From contig OZ037768.1 of assembly GCA_964035545.1 (NCBI GenBank), positions 1,601,501-1,665,500 of the forward strand: DNA of 64,000 nucleotides. The letters run 5' to 3'. Shown piece after piece: positions 1 to 11,785 of this stretch. The stretch comes from Bugula neritina (Eukaryota > Bryozoa > Gymnolaemata > Cheilostomatida > Bugulidae). The notes beneath the pieces are model-generated. The model did no database searches. It was not told the origin of the DNA and saw only the letters and a program-made list of their open reading frames with translations. A program made the translations under genes and the position numbers. Numbering within the stretch: position 1 is the stretch's first letter; the number at the start of each line of letters is the position of its first letter.

Positions 1-397
1 GTGCTCCATTATTATTATTTCAATGGGGAGTCTTTCTAATCTTCTTAATATCAAGAATATTTGAACACTTTGCTTCTGAAATTAGTTCATTTACATTGCT
101 TGACCTCAGTTCTGCTATGAAAGCATCTTCACATACTAATTTAGCAGTAGTTTTGGCAAATTTGATAAAATGAGTTTTTGGCTGGAAAAATTATTTCTGT
201 CATGTGAAACTTCCTATTTTTGAAAGCTTTGCTCAATTCAAATTGGCCAAATTAATATGCAAAGCAATTCAGAATTCCAAGCAGCAGAGAAGTTGTCTTT
301 ATAAAGAAAGACAATATTTAAATTGATTTTTAATAAATAATCACCTTAGCGAAACTTTGAGGGTAACACATTTATTATATAGTTTATTTTTATTCAG

Positions 398-2184
398 CTA
401 TGAAAGAAGTAGCCATGGTGAAACATTGGGAGGTTTGTTTAGCTGAAAACAGAAAGAAGTGGAAAGAGTTGGCTGGTGTTGAAGGTTAGTAATGGAAACC
501 AAGTAAATGAGTTACTATTGTCATTCTGTATATTATTTAAATACACTGCTTTTTATTGGTTGGTATTTAAGAACACTGCTTTTTATTGGTTGAAAGACAC
601 TGTAATTTATTGGTTCATATTGTTTATATGTTGGCTTATACTAACTGTTATGATTTCTGCTTGCACGGCATTGAGGGATAGCGTAGATCTGATCACTTAT
701 TGGTTCATTGTGTGACTAATTTCAGATGATCCACCTGAAAAATCAGATGATAGAAACAATAATGCTAATAGTACTAACAGTAGATCTACGAACCGAGGTC
801 AGTATATAACAACATGCAATATTATCAAGTATACTGCACATAACCTTTATCATTTTTGAGATGCTCTCTGGCCTGAAAGATAGCAAAGGTAGTTAATGGA
901 AATATTGCGTAATCATCGTGAAAAACAATGTTTACTTTTCAAATGGTTGAGCAGTATTTTTTGCACCTTACATCACACAATCTGATTTTATAGATACGCT
1001 AAATTAGGTAAGATGCCTTATCTATCTTCTAGATTATTGAAATACCTCACCTATAGTTGTACAACTTGCAAAGTAGTTAATTTGTTTTCTCCAACCCTAC
1101 CCCAATCATGATATACTTTAGTTTTGTTTTTATGCAAGTATAGTTGCACATAAATTTTGTTCCCACTTGGGCACTTCTTATTCTCTTAGAAGTGCAGCAG
1201 ATAATATCTTTTCTATTTTATTGTTATTCAGTGGAAGTGTAATGTAAGTATTTATAATAGTGATATGCAGTGTCATTGTGAACCTAACATTACTTACTTT
1301 GCTATTACAGAGTCCATTTGTATTTATTTTGTTGTATTGCTACAGTAGGGCCTAGATAGTCCATATATCAGTGTTATATAACGCTTAGCTTGCCAATGCC
1401 ATCTAGTAACACTCTTTAAGTTGATACTAGAAGTCCAATGTCTTGTATTATACTCTATATACTTTATCTATGGTGCTATATTTTTAATGAAATGTACACA
1501 TAGTAAAAGAAATGACACAGTTGAAATCTTTGCACTGTTATAGTCAAATAAGTTAATGCCTAGTCATGTCTACACATCCCTAAACCTCTACACTGTGCGA
1601 TATTCTAGCTGAACAGCACAAAGTTTTGTAATAAAAACAAGATCAAACTTAACCTCTCCTCATACAAACTTGTAAGTTTTCTGTGGCAGTCATATTTATA
1701 AAGAAACTCCACCTGCCTATAGCCATATAATTCCTCCATCATCTTTATAGGGGCTATGAACCTAGTTCCCAAACTATGCAAGCGACATAGTCTGGGGGCT
1801 TGCCTGTCGTCACATGTGCTATTTAATATAGTCGTTCTCCCTGACATCAACAGTAGTTACACAATGGGGGGTTATCTTTTGCCCCCCTTATCAAAGTTAT
1901 ATTCCCAGCTGCTGTATCTTTGCTGCCTATTAGTCATCTCAATGGATATCCCTTTCATCCTTATTTCATGGTTATAAACCAAAATCTTATGATGGGAATT
2001 TCGGCTTGAAGTTAGAAGTTCTAACAAAATTTTGTGGTTTGTTGCAGCCATTTCAAGATCAACTTCAACAACAGGGTTGAAGTTGGATACAAGAGAGCTA
2101 AACTCCCAGCTTCCCAGATCTTTGTCAAAACAGACGTCCACCACAGGAATTAGTAGCCTCAGTTCTAAACCTTTTTTCACTTGA
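398..2184 (+). CDS. 3' end of an unrecognised protein-coding gene (last three exons)
   Basis: Three exons join in phase: 398-484, 726-797 and 2048-2184. Acceptors are TTATTCAG, AATTTCAG and TTGTTGCAG; donors are GTTAGT and GTCAGT. Both joins have phase 1 and the frame stays open to a TGA at 2182-2184. The first exon reads a basic, Trp-containing stretch (KHWEVCLAENRKKWKELAG). The remainder is a low-complexity Asn/Ser/Thr tail ending in SSKPFFT. The tail looks like a disordered C-terminus. The first exon begins inside a codon, so the gene continues left of the window. I do not recognise the family. The canonical splice sites and kept frame make a real gene likely; the function is unknown. Confidence 0.6.
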
Positions 2185-2659
2185 TGAAGAGAATTCTCAG
2201 CTTTCTAATGAATTAAACCGAATTGATGGGAAGATTGCACTATTCCAATGCTACTTTTCACACCAGATATATTAAATACTCCTGTATATTTTTGTGCAAA
2301 TTTTAGAATTGGTTGAGAATTTTTTTATGAAATAGATTTGCTGTGGCAACATTTGGGACATAACTGTAAGATGGTTGGTCACATGACTTATTATTACCAT
2401 TTACCAAACAAATGTTTATAGTGCATCAGTGTATTGTGTTATTTGATAGGCTGCAAACACTCCAATATAGTGACCTGCCTGTAGTATAACCTACTTTTTG
2501 GTTATTGAAGCCAGTATCATATTACGGACGGTATCCTATATTATACCAAAGTTTCAATATTCAAATATCTGTAAGATTTGCTGTATATGTAGTAGTCGGC
2601 ACTCTAATTCTTATCTATTTTAATCATAATATTATATACAATTTTGTATAAATGTTGTA

Positions 2660-2665
2660 AATAAA
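2660..2665 (+). terminator. Poly(A) signal AATAAA of the left-edge gene
   Basis: An AATAAA lies 476 bases after the TGA at 2184 and is followed by a T-rich stretch. It is the first canonical signal after the stop. Confidence 0.45.
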
Positions 2666-4272
2666 AACTTTATTTGTATAGAAAAATATAACTGAATTGG
2701 AGTTGTAACTCTAAAGTAAGATAAGTAAAGTATCTCTTGAAGAATATGGGTAATAGTTATGGCAACAATCTAGTAGTGTGGGTATACTAAGTTCAAAATG
2801 TACAGCAACTAATGTATATTATGATTAACTACAAGATGCTACTTTTTGAAATTTATTAAATTTCACGCTTAATGGTAAATCATACTTTATTATAATATAT
2901 CGAATATACAGTATATAATATTGAGAGTTAGGATAGAGAAATACTGAGATTAGGGTTAGAAAAGTATTGCATATTATAACATGCTAGATGTAGTATGTAG
3001 TCTCGCACACTGACTGTCATTTCTGAGTTGAGAGTGTAATCTGTAGTGTACTGATGTAGAGTTTGTCAGGGGGAGGGGTGTAGACAATAGGAATGCCATA
3101 AATAGGGGTGTATCCATACGTTTCAGCTAACGCTTCCTGTAACGCCAAAGTCATCGACAGTTTTCGAACCTTGAATAACAAAATTCAACACCATAAAATT
3201 CTCAATGGCAGCCATCATTCATATTATATTTTCTAGTCATCTATATTTATATAACATCTATAGCAACATGATTGCCAATATAATATATTTATATGCGTGT
3301 GTATCTATTGTATAAACTTCCTATACACATATCTATATTTATCTATACACTTATAACATATTTATATCTACCTGTACATATCTGTATGTTTACATCTATT
3401 TATATTATGCCTGTATCTTCATTATTATAAAATGAGGATTTTGGAGCTGAAGTTTTAAAGATAGAAAATATGAAGTATTAAAAAGTGTGTATAAATAACT
3501 AGAATATATAGTTCTACAATGACCGTAATAAGGAGAGTCAGCAGAGTCAAATAGGCCAGTTGCAAATGGCCGACACATAATATTGCAAATGGCTGACGCG
3601 TAACGTTACAATTGACTGATATATAAAGATTAAACAGCACATAATTTTAAAACCACAACTAACATATTATAAAAGAAGAAGGCTTTCCTTTCTTTATAGA
3701 AGGATTTTAGTAACTTGTGTTTAATAATTTGTATAAATCTGTCCTGATACAGTTTTAACTCTATATTACCCTCAGATCTGCTCAGCATTTATGAGGTGGA
3801 AGGCCGAAGTTTTAATAACAATATGTCAAATTAAAAGTAGGCATCTCATGGACTTACATCATTTACACCTTGGAGTAAAGTCAAATTATAGTAAGTTTAG
3901 CAGCTTAAAATAATGTTCTGTTTTCACACTGATCTGAGGTTTAGAAATTGGCAGGATTTACCCCTATGCCAAATCTTGAGACACAACTTAGTTATAAGAA
4001 ATAAGGCTAAACTGCCAAATTTTCATATAATAGAGCAAGTTGAAAATCATGACACACATACAACAACTTTTATGATTAGTATTTAGTATTTGCTAGCGTC
4101 ACAGTGTTTTATATTTTGTTGCCTACATGCGACCTATATATATTCATTATTTAGTCCAAACCGTTTTGCTGCTAATTTAACACCAACAAGCTCTCAACAC
4201 CTCGAAGAACGACCATAATATGCTGTGCTGCTGATACATATGGTAGATATAAGTTAATTTAGTAAATACCTC
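2666..4272. other. AT-rich spacer without a recognisable gene
   Basis: I see no exon with supported splice sites on either strand. Short TATA/TATTT-rich runs occur around 3240-3420. The open frames here are short and low in complexity. Confidence 0.5.
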
Positions 4273-4497
4273 TTTGTTAGTGCTATATTTCCTGGATCTG
4301 TTGATATTAGCATCGGTCCTGCCATGTAAGGTGGAAACTGGGTTATTTTGAGCTGCAGAATACCTTCTAGTAAATTGATTATTGCTAGTCAGTTCACTTG
4401 AGGGATTGGACATGAACGGCACCGGCTCGCTTCGTCTTCTTGCTCCAGAATATGGTAATGGAGCATCAACTGAATACCTCCTTGAGTGCTTCTCCAT
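4273..4497 (-). CDS. Candidate exon rich in Arg-Arg-x-Ser motifs, gene unknown
   Basis: Reading right to left, an ATG at 4497 opens a frame with four basophilic-kinase-like motifs (RRYS, RRRSEP, RRYSA, SRKYS) and a Pro/Ser/Asn-rich linker. A plausible donor, AAAGAG|GTATTTAC, ends it at 4273 in phase 0. If it is not spliced there, the frame runs on to a stop at 4177 through a hydrophobic tail that looks like intron read-through. I could not find a convincing partner exon between 2700 and 4270, and the base composition is less AT-rich than the flanks. It could be a first exon, an internal exon (acceptor TAGTAGCAG just upstream) or chance. The repeated R-R-x-S spacing is the main argument for coding. 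Confidence 0.3.
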
Positions 4498-5838
4498 GAA
4501 GAGCTGATGCTGCTACTAGATGCTGCCAGCTCTAACACAGTCTCGTAGTAAAATGATTTAATATTATGTCATACTATAGCCTTCGGTTCTTCACTGATAA
4601 GCATTTATGATACATTTTAATTGATTTATTACATAACATGTGTCAAATATCATACAACCTTTTATCAAGAGACAAATAGAAACCTTTATGTAAATGTTAA
4701 CAAGTATGTACAAACTTTTCTATCAGCATATAAAGTAGAGCTATTATATCATAGTAATAGCCTATGGCTAGTCATAAAACAGAATACTAGTTGAGATAAC
4801 AGTCTGTAAACACATTACTAGGCTGGTCAATGACTCCTTCCCACTGACTTTAGACTCCAGAGAACAAAGATATAACTAACTTTATAACTTAGTGTCTCCA
4901 TCTTCAGTCATTTTATAGTCCATTGAAAAACGTATAAAAATCTCAACAAATATATAAAGAATATGCTTAAAGAAGCAGGAACAAGACATCTACACAATAA
5001 TGCACCTTTACTATTATATACATATATGACAAGTTAATGGAGACATCATGTGACTGGACGAGAGCCATCAGCTGACGAGATGTCTATAATCCACTTTCTC
5101 CAGCGTCACCAGACTATAAGTTGGTTAAGGGGACAACTTCTACTCTGTCTTTATACAATTCTCATATTGCACAGCTATATATCAGTATATTATACAGCTA
5201 TATATCAGTATATTGCACAGCTATATATCAGCATATTATACAGTTATATATCAGTATATTATACAGTTATATATCAGTATATTATACAGTTATATAGTAA
5301 TATATTACATATGTCATACTATAGCAGTATATTACAGAGTTACATCACATTATAGCAATATATTACTAAGAGTTGCCGAAACATGTAATGTAACTGTTTT
5401 AATTCAATCAACATTTTATCTGCAATTCACAATGAATATTTTTCATTTATATCAAACTCGGAGCTTTTCTGAAATAAGTTTTGCTAAGCAATTGAAAGTA
5501 ACGTCAACTTTAACGTAACCATGACTTGACATTGTCACATGTCACATTGTAATCTATAAAGATCTTAGCCAAAGGGCAAGTGTTAGTATAATTGACTGTA
5601 ACGTGAGAAGACTGCAACCTGGTTGTAGTGATAATACAGGCTACAAGTCTAACAAGCTACTACAATGTGAAGATGAGTAGTTTGAAAACCTCGTAGGTTG
5701 TGGGATATTCTGCTGAGATGGGTGTGATGCCGATTATAAAGCAGTGGAGTGCTCAGAGTTCTACTCAATGCAGTGCTTACAGCAAATAAATGTAGTCTAA
5801 GCCTTCACTTCTTAGTACTTTTGAAATAATAGTAGTAT
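4498..5838. other. Spacer and likely 3' UTR side of MED18
   Basis: No other exon is supported. The part next to 5838 should be the MED18 3' UTR (minus strand). Possible minus-strand poly(A) signals are a weak ATTAAA (5398-5403 on the complement) and an AATAAA at 4625-4630. The array at 5168-5330 lies here. Confidence 0.4.
5168..5330. repeat. Minisatellite, about 23-bp unit (CAGCTATATATCAGTATATT type)
   Basis: About seven copies alternate TATACAG and TTGCACAG starts, each followed by TTATATATCAGTATAT. The open frames across it only encode a Tyr/Ile repeat and are not genes. Confidence 0.85.
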
Positions 5839-7999
5839 TCAAATACTAACAGAAAAGAAAAAGACACAAAATTGTAATGTAAAATAAAAACACTTTCTAT
5901 GCGTAGAGGTCATTTGAAAAGGATACGGCTTCAGTTGCTCTGCAAAGTTCTTGATGTCTTGTTCAACATTCTCCTATAAAGTATAGAAACATAGACAAGT
6001 AAATATAAGAGATCAAAGTGTTACCTCAACATGCTTCACACCTGTGCATCTTCTGACTTAGTAATTCTAACCAACATAGTATTTTATACACTACAGAAAT
6101 ATTATACTCTGCGTGTGAAGACAAAATTGTCCAAAAAGCTACTAGTTAACCTTACATAATGCATGCATAGAGCACTTGCCTATCTTATAAAATTTACTTT
6201 GTCTGTTACACACTTTTTATACACTTATACCATTCACTATAACCAGTTAATATAAAGTTTCATACACCACTGAGCTCTACACCACAATACTTACAGAAGA
6301 CACTGAGTTCTACACCACAATACTTATAGAAGACACTGAGCTCTACACCACAATACTTACAGAACACACTGAGCTCTACACCACAATGCTTACATAAGAC
6401 ACTGAGCTCTACACCACGATAGTTGCAGACGACACTGAGCTCTACACCACAATACTTACAGCTACAGAAGTCAGAACACTGAGCTCTACAAGATGAGAAG
6501 CCGACACTTGCTCCAGGTTATTGTCTTGAGTATTGCCAGGTTGTATCAACTTGAATATAGTAGATATGGTGACCTTCATTTTACCTCTTTTGTACAGGAA
6601 ACCCCGGGCCACAAACTCGTAGTCAAATCTAACAAGTAGAAGTAAAAGATACTGGCATATATGAACAATGAATAAAAATGAGTGAGATGTAAGAACACCT
6701 GAGCAATGACAAAGGAATGACGATATGGAATTTGTTAAATGCAAGTTTTAAATTAAAAGGGGAAAAGTCTAAAAAGCACATCTAGCATCGCAAGGATTTG
6801 TGTAACTCAGTTATCATGAAATTATGAATATTCATACTCAATAGAGAAATCAATAAGTATCAATGAAGTACCATTCACAGGTTACTACACTTCCTTTACA
6901 ATCAATACACTAAGCACTTTAAGTGAACATTAATTCAAAATTAGAGACAAAACTATAACTTAATGCGCTTCTATCAACTATAATACTGATAAATCAAAGG
7001 TTAACATTACCAGCATGATTATGAAAAGTTTGTGTACAAAACTGCAAAATATATGACTTGTATTTTCTCACATCAACTGCAGCAAACACGCTGAAGCCCA
7101 TGTAATACCAAAGGTAAATATTAGGCAGATGTTAGAAACAAACCGGAAGCCCATATCTGCCAGAAACTTGGTGATATTATCAGAGACGGCGGCTTCTATG
7201 TAAGATCTGACGGGGATGTCTGGGGTCTTGTTCATGTCATTACCTACGTACCTGACGTGCCTGCAACATAGTTTAGTATTTTACTTACCCACACATAATA
7301 CCCACACATAATATCCACACATTGTACCCACATATAATACCCACACATTGTACCCACGCATTGTAAATAACATAAACATGAAAATGATAACAAAATGTCA
7401 ATCTGACATATAATTATACAATGAGAACTTGACACACACAATAAGAGCTCGTACCATGGCCTGTCATTATGGTGCAAGGCATGACGGACATTTAGCTTGA
7501 ATGACTGGTCCACACCACCTAAAACATTATCAATATATTTAAAGCCGAAACATAATGATGGAGACGTTATTCATGTCATGTTTTATTAAAATTAATGCAA
7601 GCAAGCATTTTCACTTTTTTGAATTATAATTGTGTTGATATAAGATACCAACACAATTAGTGACATGTAATGGAGTACATACACTATAAGATATCAACAT
7701 AATCAGTGACGTGTAATGGAGTACATATGTATTAGTGACGTGTAATGGAGCACATACGTACTAGTGACGTGTAATGGAGTACATACGTACTAGTGACGTG
7801 TAATGGAGTACATACGTAAAGTGTAAACCATTTCGTGGTCATCAAATTGTTCAGAGCCGGTCTCTGAGTTGTCACAGAGCCCTTGTAATCGATGCTTTAG
7901 CGCTTCTCGGTGCTGATTGAGAACGCTACCTTGTAGAAGCCATTCATGTGATGGAATGAGCTGATTATTGGCAGCTGTCTTCCAGAAGTCTTGCATCAT
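5839..7999 (-). CDS. MED18: Mediator complex subunit 18
   Basis: Subunit of the Mediator head module, which links activators to RNA polymerase II in the nucleus. Five minus exons join in phase: 7999-7816, 7518-7455, 7260-7144, 6628-6460 and 5973-5839. The protein is 222 aa, close to the roughly 208 aa of vertebrate MED18. Family blocks appear in the expected order: EWLLQGSVL and LQGLCDN near residues 20-45, DHEMVYTLR, a PWH-RYVGND block at exon 2/3, FLADMGFRFDYEFVARG, KMKVTISTIFKL-PGN, SHLVELSVL, then IKNFAEQLKP. Homology is clear up to EQLKP. After it the frame reads a Phe-rich tail of about 29 residues to a TGA at 5839-5841, where relatives have a short LEKID-type end. That tail may be real, or a further 3' exon may be missed. 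Introns 1 and 4 begin with minisatellites that repeat the splice donor. It is divergent from the SKA2-like gene. Confidence 0.9.
6262..6459 (-). repeat. Donor-anchored minisatellite, 33-bp unit, MED18 intron 4
   Basis: Six units fill the start of intron 4 directly after exon 4. Each unit (minus strand) carries TGTAGAGCTCAGTGT followed by a donor-like GTAAGTATTGTGG. The same bases TGTAGAGCTCAGTGT occur inside exon 4, where they encode VELSV, so the unit appears to be a copy of the exon 4-intron 4 junction. Three of the intronic units keep an exact GTAAGTATTG. Confidence 0.85.
7268..7366 (-). repeat. Short minisatellite near the 3' end of MED18 intron 2
   Basis: A 14-16-bp unit, TGTGGGTA(T/C)(A/T)AT on the minus strand, is repeated about seven times. 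It ends some 10-20 bases before the acceptor of exon 3 at 7261. Confidence 0.7.
7662..7815 (-). repeat. Donor-anchored minisatellite, 29-bp unit, MED18 intron 1
   Basis: On the minus strand exon 1 ends CTTTAC and is followed at once by GTATGTACTCCATTACACG. This 29-bp motif recurs about five times, and most copies begin with AC|GTATGT, so each carries a copy of the 5' splice site. Confidence 0.85.
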
Positions 8000-9219
8000 A
8001 TCTGAATTTCTGGAGAATATAAACCGCTGGCTAAAACAACCAACACTAGCTAAAAGTCCTGTTGACTTGAGCGTCTACTCTCTTGACTAGTTTGAATTGA
8101 GTTGATGTTTAACCAGTGACTTGAAAACTGTATGTCAAACTCAATGTGAATGTGTAACTGTATTTGAAATTTAACTTTAGTCTTCAAGTTCAAGTTTTAA
8201 GTTTAGGCATCAAAATCTGAAAATCAATTAATTATTTCAACAGTAAAAGAAAGTATAACTAATTCATTGTTGGTGATAAACTGCACGTTATTGATATTGT
8301 ATAAAAACTAAAATCAAAACTCATAAATCATTAAACAAGATAATATTAACATTGAATTTAATGGTGAAAAGCACAAGTTTACTTTTTGTAATTGTTTCAA
8401 ACTTTTAGTTAGACTTAGTTCTAACCTCCGATAATCATGCGTTGTCGGTATGTATTAGCTCATAATATTAACTTATCGTAGAATAAAAACTATTCTAGTG
8501 AGGACAGCAATTTGCTTATAAGTCCACCAAAACACATTGTCATTCGATTGAACTATCGAATGGTTCCACTTATATTTCTTTAAAGTAAATGAATGAACTT
8601 CCTAACCTGTGAACAAGTATTCAAATCGAAGTCACAGTGAACATTTGTAAAATAACGTATAGTTATATACAATTGTATTTTAAATAAACTAAAATTGAGT
8701 ATTTATTTTAGTTTAAGTTGTTAAAATTGTTAACTGAATCAGTAATGAAATGATCAATCGCAATGATTATCATTACTAATACTAATAGTAATAGTAATAC
8801 TAATACTAATAGTCAATAAAATTGAAATAAAAATTAAAATATACTTGCACTTGCTAAGCCTAAGGTTAAGTAAAACTAAAACTAAATGTAATAGTAATAC
8901 TTATACTAATACTATTACTGTAATACTAATAGTAATAGAGCTTTAAGGTTATTTAAGTTACTTATACTTATACTTATAGTAATAGTTTAGTAATACTAAT
9001 ACTAATAGTCTATTAGTATTAGTATTATGATTAATCTTAATCTATTAGTCTAATAGATTAAGATTAACCATAATACTAAAAGTAATAAACTATTAGTATT
9101 ACTAAACTATTACCATAAGTAACTTGCTGTGCAATGGTATTAATGGATAATATTTTATTAAGGGAACCACATATTTTTTTGCAGCCAACACATTTAAAGT
9201 AAATAAAAAACCCGACAAA
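8000..9219. other. Divergent spacer between MED18 and the SKA2-like gene, with TAATAC-type repeats and two palindromes
   Basis: This must hold both promoters, but I see no recognisable core-promoter motif. From about 8760 to 9115 it is made of interspersed ACTAATACTAATAG runs. Two strong inverted repeats sit at 8991-9027 (18-bp arms, 1-base centre) and 9032-9066 (16-bp arms, 3-base loop). No coding exon is seen. Confidence 0.5.
8991..9066. repeat. Two adjacent AT-rich palindromes
   Basis: The first is TAATACTAATACTAATAG facing its exact reverse complement over one base. The second is TAATCTTAATCTATTA facing its complement over GTC. Both could extrude as hairpins in the shared upstream region of two divergent genes. 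Confidence 0.75.
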
Positions 9220-11428
9220 ATGGCCGTGAGTGATTTGGATAGTCAAAGTATGGTAAAAGCTGTGGTGGATCTTGAAGGCATGGTAAGATTATCCAACCAG
9301 TTTTCTAGTTTACTTATGTTATTGCCAAGGTAACCCTGATTTTGTTCATCTCTCAACAGTCCATCTATCAACAGTTCATCTCTCAACAGTTTATTTCTCA
9401 ACAATTCATCTCTCAACAGTTCATCTCTCAACAGTTTATTTCTCAACAGCTCAACTGTGACCTGTTCTCAACTTCTCACTAAGTAAATTATGTTGATAAC
9501 TATTTCTCTAATCATCATTAATTGTCCATTAATTTGTAGTTTGTATCCACCGATAAGAATCTATCAGGCCTGGAGAAGAAAATAGATATTCAGTATTCAC
9601 ACATATTCAATGATGATGACTCTATAAAAGATAACCTGGTAATTTCAAACTAGTACATTTCTTTTGAAATATTCACTTGTAAAACTAAAAACCTAATGAT
9701 GTGTTATATATGTTGGAGTTATTTTCTTTTGTTCAAGTTTTTGAAGGCAATACAACTTCTAATGTGGTGTATGAGGATTTTCCCTTTGAGTTATAGTAAT
9801 ACTATATTACTTGATCATACAAAGAAATGTTCTGTAGTGATGTAGCATTATGCTGTAATGTAATTTATTTCAGAGAAATCCAGTGAAAGTGTTCAAGAGA
9901 TTAAATGAAGTTAAGGAGGAATTTAGTAAAATTAAAGAAGACGTCTTGGAAATACAAAAGATGCAAGCAGAGGCTTTGAATAATGTGAAAGTAGAACTCG
10001 AAAAGATGGTGACATCTTTATCAGCGTTAGACAATAAAGTATTACACAGTGAGGTGTGTACAGTTGCGTAGTATTACACAGTGAGGTGTGTACAGTTGTG
10101 TAGTATTATATAGTGAGGTGTGTACAGTTGTGTAGTGTTACACAGTGAGGTGTGTACAGTTGTGTTGTATTACACAGTGAGGTGTGTACAGTTGTGTAGT
10201 ATTACACAGTGAGGTGTGTACAGTTGCGTAGTATTACACAGTGAGGTGTGTACAGTTGTGTAGTATTACACAGTGAGGTGTGTATAGTTGTGTAGTATTA
10301 CACAGTGAGGTGTGTACAGTTGTGTAGTATTACACAGTGAGGTGTGTACAGTTGTGTAGTGTTACACAGTGAGGTGTGTACAATTGTGTTGTATTACACA
10401 GTGAGGTGTGTACAGTTGTGTTGTGTTACACAGTGAGGTGTGTACAGTTGTGTAGTATTACACAGTGAGGTGTGTACAGTTGTGTAGTATTACACAGTGA
10501 GGTGCTACATGCATATGTGCAGTATGTTTATAGTCACCTCAAGGTAATGTCTCTGTTTTACTTCATTTATAAATAGTTATGTAAATTACACCGCTGCTCC
10601 CGAAGGAGCGCTGCCTATAGTCAGCTGAGTGTTTGATTGACATATAAGTAAACACTGCTAACTATTTCTACACACTGCCCTGGTGTGGCTATATTTAGTA
10701 CAAAAGTGGAATATGTTGGCTTTCTCCTCCATGCCAAGTTGAGGATGTAGTGCTATGTGTAGTGTTGAATTACATTTAATTCTGTAGTTATATTAACTTT
10801 GTATGTTATACAACGTAAAACAATATTATGTTATAAGAATATTAAATTGTTTGATATATATATTTATTTTAAATTCCACCATCTATGTCTATTATTGTAT
10901 TAATTCTCCTGTTTAATATCTATGCATGTAATATATTGTATACGTGTAGTATATTGTATACGTGTAATATATTGTATACGTGTAGTAAATTGTATACGTG
11001 TAATATATTGTATGCATGTAGTATATTGTATACGTGTAATATATTGTATACGTGTAATATATTGTATACATGTAGTAAATTGTATACGTGTAATATATTG
11101 TATACGTGTAATATATTGTATATGTGTAATATATTGTATACATGTAATATATTGTATACATGTAATATATTGTATACGTGTAATATATTGTATACGTGTA
11201 ATATATTGTATACGTGTAATATATTGTATACGTGTAATATATTGTATACGTGTAATATATTCTATGCATGTTGTGTCGTAGGACTCAGTTAGCACTGAAG
11301 AAACTCATTTGTTGAAGTTATTAGATTTTATGGCTGCCAAAACAAGTAATCAAGCAGAGTTATCTGCTCATGGTGATGCCTCAACCTCTACAAACTCTAC
11401 CCAAGACACACCAACCTCTACAAACTGA
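9220..11428 (+). CDS. SKA2: SKA2-like spindle and kinetochore-associated subunit
   Basis: SKA2 with SKA1 and SKA3 forms the coiled-coil Ska complex that couples kinetochores to spindle microtubules. Four exons join in phase 0: 9220-9282, 9540-9638, 9874-10053 and 11282-11428, giving 162 aa. Residues about 15-40 read VVDLEGMFVSTDKNLSGLEKK, followed by a second helix with IQYSHIF. Then comes the family hallmark NPVKVFKRLNEVKEEFSKIK, which matches SKA2 NPV-LL--L--VK--Y in position and spacing. A further heptad stretch runs to about residue 110, and the tail is Ser/Thr/Asn-rich. The length exceeds vertebrate SKA2 (about 120 aa) because of this tail. The assignment rests on the NPV block and coiled-coil layout and is less certain than for MED18. 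Exon 3 ends at the first copy of a 32-bp array that repeats its donor. Confidence 0.7.
9345..9455 (+). repeat. 15-bp minisatellite in SKA2-like intron 1
   Basis: About seven copies of TCTCAACAGTTCATC vary by one or two bases. The copies contain CAACAG, an acceptor-like trinucleotide, but the array lies 85 bases before the true acceptor at 9539. Confidence 0.8.
10038..10505 (+). repeat. Donor-anchored minisatellite, 32-bp unit, exon 3/intron 3 of the SKA2-like gene
   Basis: Fifteen copies run with almost no divergence. The first copy straddles the junction: the exon bases GTATTACACAGTGAG, then the donor GTGTGTACAG. Every later copy repeats those exon bases and the donor inside the intron. Confidence 0.95.
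10919..11265 (+). repeat. 18-bp minisatellite close to the acceptor of SKA2-like exon 4
   Basis: About 19 copies of TGTAATATATTGTATACG run up to about 16 bases before the AG at 11280-11281. Because 18 is a multiple of three, long open frames appear on both strands; they are repeat artefacts. Confidence 0.95.
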
Positions 11429-11785
11429 CTCAGACTCGGACAGTGTAAACAGTGCATATTAGTCATGTAAATAGTGCCTGCAGGGATGTTGGTGTTTTCC
11501 GATACCTGTATTATACTGCTCTTGTGGCAGGTTTAATGTCTTACAGCACTGTTCATCCAGCAATATGTAAAAAGAATATTTTATATTCGTCTAGTAATTT
11601 GAAGCTTTTTATTCCTTTAGTAATATAAAGGAGAATCTTTCACTATAAAAGATAGGCGTGTTTTCTTATGGAGGAATTATTTATCCTCTATTTTGCAATT
11701 CGCTAAGTGAATGAGTACTGTACTTGTTTAAACTTCTCCACCTAAATTTACTTATTTTTATAATTTATATTGTGCAATTTTTTCA

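Noticed and set aside
5050-5518. Tyr/Ile-rich plus open frames
   Set aside because: Translations of the 23-bp TATATCAG minisatellite.
10885-11295. Long open frames on both strands (Cys/Tyr/Ile-Thr repeats)
   Set aside because: They are translations of an 18-bp minisatellite inside SKA2-like intron 3; no gene content.
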